A DNA stretch of 64,000 nucleotides. It comes from Pseudomonadota bacterium. Its GTDB lineage: Bacteria > Pseudomonadota > Gammaproteobacteria > Burkholderiales > Burkholderiaceae_C. Under the pieces are notes generated by a model, which had not been told where the DNA came from, did not search any database, and was given only the letters and a program-made list of their open reading frames with translations. Numbering within the stretch: position 1 is the stretch's first letter; each line of letters opens with the position of its first letter. The stretch spans positions 1 through 64,000 of the forward strand of contig CAUJHQ010000083.1 of NCBI GenBank assembly GCA_963204815.1, in the 5' to 3' direction. The translations under genes and the position numbers were made by a program. This document shows positions 62,757 through 64,000 of the stretch, one piece after another.

Positions 62757-63727
62757 CCTCGCGCCTGAACCTGTGGCTGGTGCTGGCGCTGGCCGGCGTG
62801 GTGGCCGGGCTCATCGCCTACGGCTCCAGCTACTTCATGCAGATCGCGATCACGACCATGATCTTCGTGATCCTGGCCGCCAGCCTGAACCTCATCACCG
62901 GATCGGCCGGGTTGCTGAGCCTGGGGCATGCGGCCTTCTTCGGCGTCGGCGCCTACGCGGCGGCGCTGCTGTCCACCAAGTTCGGCTGGCCGTTCTGGGC
63001 CACCGTGCCGGCGGCGGCCGCGGCGGCGGCGCTGGTGGGCGCGGTGGTCGCGATCCCGACCATGCGGCTCACCAGCATCTACTTCGCGGTGGCCACGCTG
63101 GGCATCGGCGAGATGATCTACGTGACGTTGCTCAACTGGGTGGGTGTGACGCGCGGGCCGATGGGCATCCGCTCCATCCCCGGCATCGAGTTCTTCGGCT
63201 TCAAGGGCATGGGCCTGCACCTGATTGCCGCCGCGCTGCTGATGCTGGCGGTGCTGTGGCTGGTGCACAAGCTCGTGCATTCGTACTACGGCAATTCGCT
63301 GCGTGCGCTGCGCGAGGACGACGCCTGCGCCGACGCGATGGGCATCGATACCGGCCGCCTGAAGCTGCAGAGCTTCGGCGTCGCCTGCGCGATGGCGGGC
63401 GCCGCCGGCGCGCTGTTCGCGCACACCACGGGCTACATCAGCCCGGACAGCTTCCGCTTCGGCGAGTCGATCCTGGTGCTGTCGATGATCGTCGTCGGCG
63501 GCCTCGGCAGCCTGTACGGCAGCATCATCGGCGCCGTCATCCTGAGCGTGCTGCCCGAGCTGCTGCGCGACCTGGGCAGCTACCGCATGATCGCCGTCGG
63601 CCTGGTGCTGTTCCTGTCGATCCTGTTCCTGCCGCGCGGGCTGGTGGGCGAGGTGTCGGCCATCGACCTCGTGCGCCGCCAGCTGCGCCACCTGCAGCGC
63701 CGCCGCCCGTCGGCCGGGGCCTGGTGA
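62753..63727 (+). CDS. livM: Liv-type ABC transporter permease (LivM)
   Basis: 324 aa from GTG 62753 overlapping the livH stop. Family blocks: FVILAASLNLITGSAGLLSLGHAAFFGVGAYAAALLSTKFG, IYFAVATLGIGEMIYVTLLNWVGVTRGPMGIRSIPG, NSLRALREDDACADAMGIDTGRLKLQSFGVACAMAGAAGALFAHTTGYISPDSFRFGESILVLSMIVVGGLGSLYGSIIGA. It overlaps livG by 1 bp (TGATG). The first 15 residues of the longer frame from 62708 are rejected. Confidence 0.9.
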   Translation: MTSRLNLWLVLALAGVVAGLIAYGSSYFMQIAITTMIFVILAASLNLITGSAGLLSLGHAAFFGVGAYAAALLSTKFGWPFWATVPAAAAAAALVGAVVAIPTMRLTSIYFAVATLGIGEMIYVTLLNWVGVTRGPMGIRSIPGIEFFGFKGMGLHLIAAALLMLAVLWLVHKLVHSYYGNSLRALREDDACADAMGIDTGRLKLQSFGVACAMAGAAGALFAHTTGYISPDSFRFGESILVLSMIVVGGLGSLYGSIIGAVILSVLPELLRDLGSYRMIAVGLVLFLSILFLPRGLVGEVSAIDLVRRQLRHLQRRRPSAGAW

Positions 63728-64000
63728 TGGGCACCGAAGCACCGCTGCTCGCGCTGCGCGGGCTGACGCGCCGCTTCGGCGGCCTGGTGGCGGTGAACGA
63801 GGTGTCGGCCGAGATCCGGCGTGGCGAACTGGTCGGCCTGATCGGCCCGAACGGCGCCGGCAAGACGACGCTCTTCAACCTCATCAGCGGCGTCACGGCG
63901 CCGTCTTCGGGCAGCGTCGAATTCGAAGGGCAGCCGCTCGCCGGCCTGCGCCCCTTCGAAGTGGCGCGGCGCGGCATCGGCCGCACGTTCCAGAACCTGC
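63727..64000 (+). CDS. livG: Liv-type ABC transporter ATPase (LivG), truncated by window end
   Basis: The first 91 residues are visible: LLALRGLTRRFGGLVAVNEVSAEIRRGELVGLIGPNGAGKTTLFNLISGVTAPSSG (Walker A GPNGAGKT), then the LivG-specific VARRGIGRTFQNL. The gene continues past 64000; livF probably follows. Confidence 0.88.
   Translation, partial: MGTEAPLLALRGLTRRFGGLVAVNEVSAEIRRGELVGLIGPNGAGKTTLFNLISGVTAPSSGSVEFEGQPLAGLRPFEVARRGIGRTFQNL

Overview
From about 2.95 kb onward the window is very GC-rich, gene-dense and almost free of non-coding DNA. Genes overlap repeatedly by ATGA, GTGA or TGATG, and the gene families (Rnk, ModE with two Mop repeats, TRAP and Liv transporters, FNR-type boxes) point to a betaproteobacterium, probably of the Burkholderiales (Rubrivivax/Leptothrix type). 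This placement is inference; no rRNA or tRNA gene is present to anchor it. The first ~2.9 kb differs: lower GC, other codon use, a secreted-protein fragment, a secreted trypsin-like protease and a truncated Tn7-type TnsA nuclease. It is either a transferred island or an assembly join.

Layout. 1-2.9 kb: foreign-looking segment. 3.0-5.3 kb: stress module on the minus strand, with a GNAT acetyltransferase fused to an Rnk domain, a tandem universal stress protein and a separate Rnk. 5.7-32.5 kb: one 21-gene minus-strand operon for an extracellular contractile injection system (eCIS). It reads in transcription order: sheath, tube, zinc-knuckle protein, Pro/Ala-rich protein, DUF4255 cap, AAA+ ATPase, three DUF4157 ('eCIS core') cargo candidates with a 70-aa protein among them, tube/LysM proteins, hub, spike, PAAR-like tip, gp25-like wedge, two J-like baseplate proteins, a gpI-like protein, a large beta-helix protein and a terminal LysM-like protein. 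No tape-measure gene is visible.

32.7-38.5 kb: a hemerythrin protein behind an FNR-type box that also faces the eCIS operon; an OsmC-AraC pair divergent from two overlapping methyltransferases, with four iterated repeats between them; then an aldo-keto reductase and methylmalonyl-CoA decarboxylase pair. 38.6-41.9 kb: modABC-modE with a ModE-like operator at the modA start. 42-55.8 kb: a catabolic locus with a TRIC channel, a monooxygenase-like protein, a SAF-type dehydrogenase, two LysR regulators with T-N11-A dyads, an SDR, a TRAP transporter, a split transketolase, a full transketolase with altered substrate-site residues, and a tannase-family lipoprotein. 55.8-64 kb: DUF1653, a Cys-rich exported protein and a DUF6803 membrane protein near FNR-like boxes, a thioesterase, a glyoxalase-fold protein, an FAD amine oxidase, an ATC-hydrolase-like protein and a Liv-type ABC transporter running off the window.

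The strongest candidates for something new are the eCIS cargo set (two proteins sharing a cryptic Cys-His module behind DUF4157, and a third combining a glycine-zipper with two HExxH motifs) and the kinase-free TRAP/transketolase pathway. All family assignments come from reading the translations, not from database searches.
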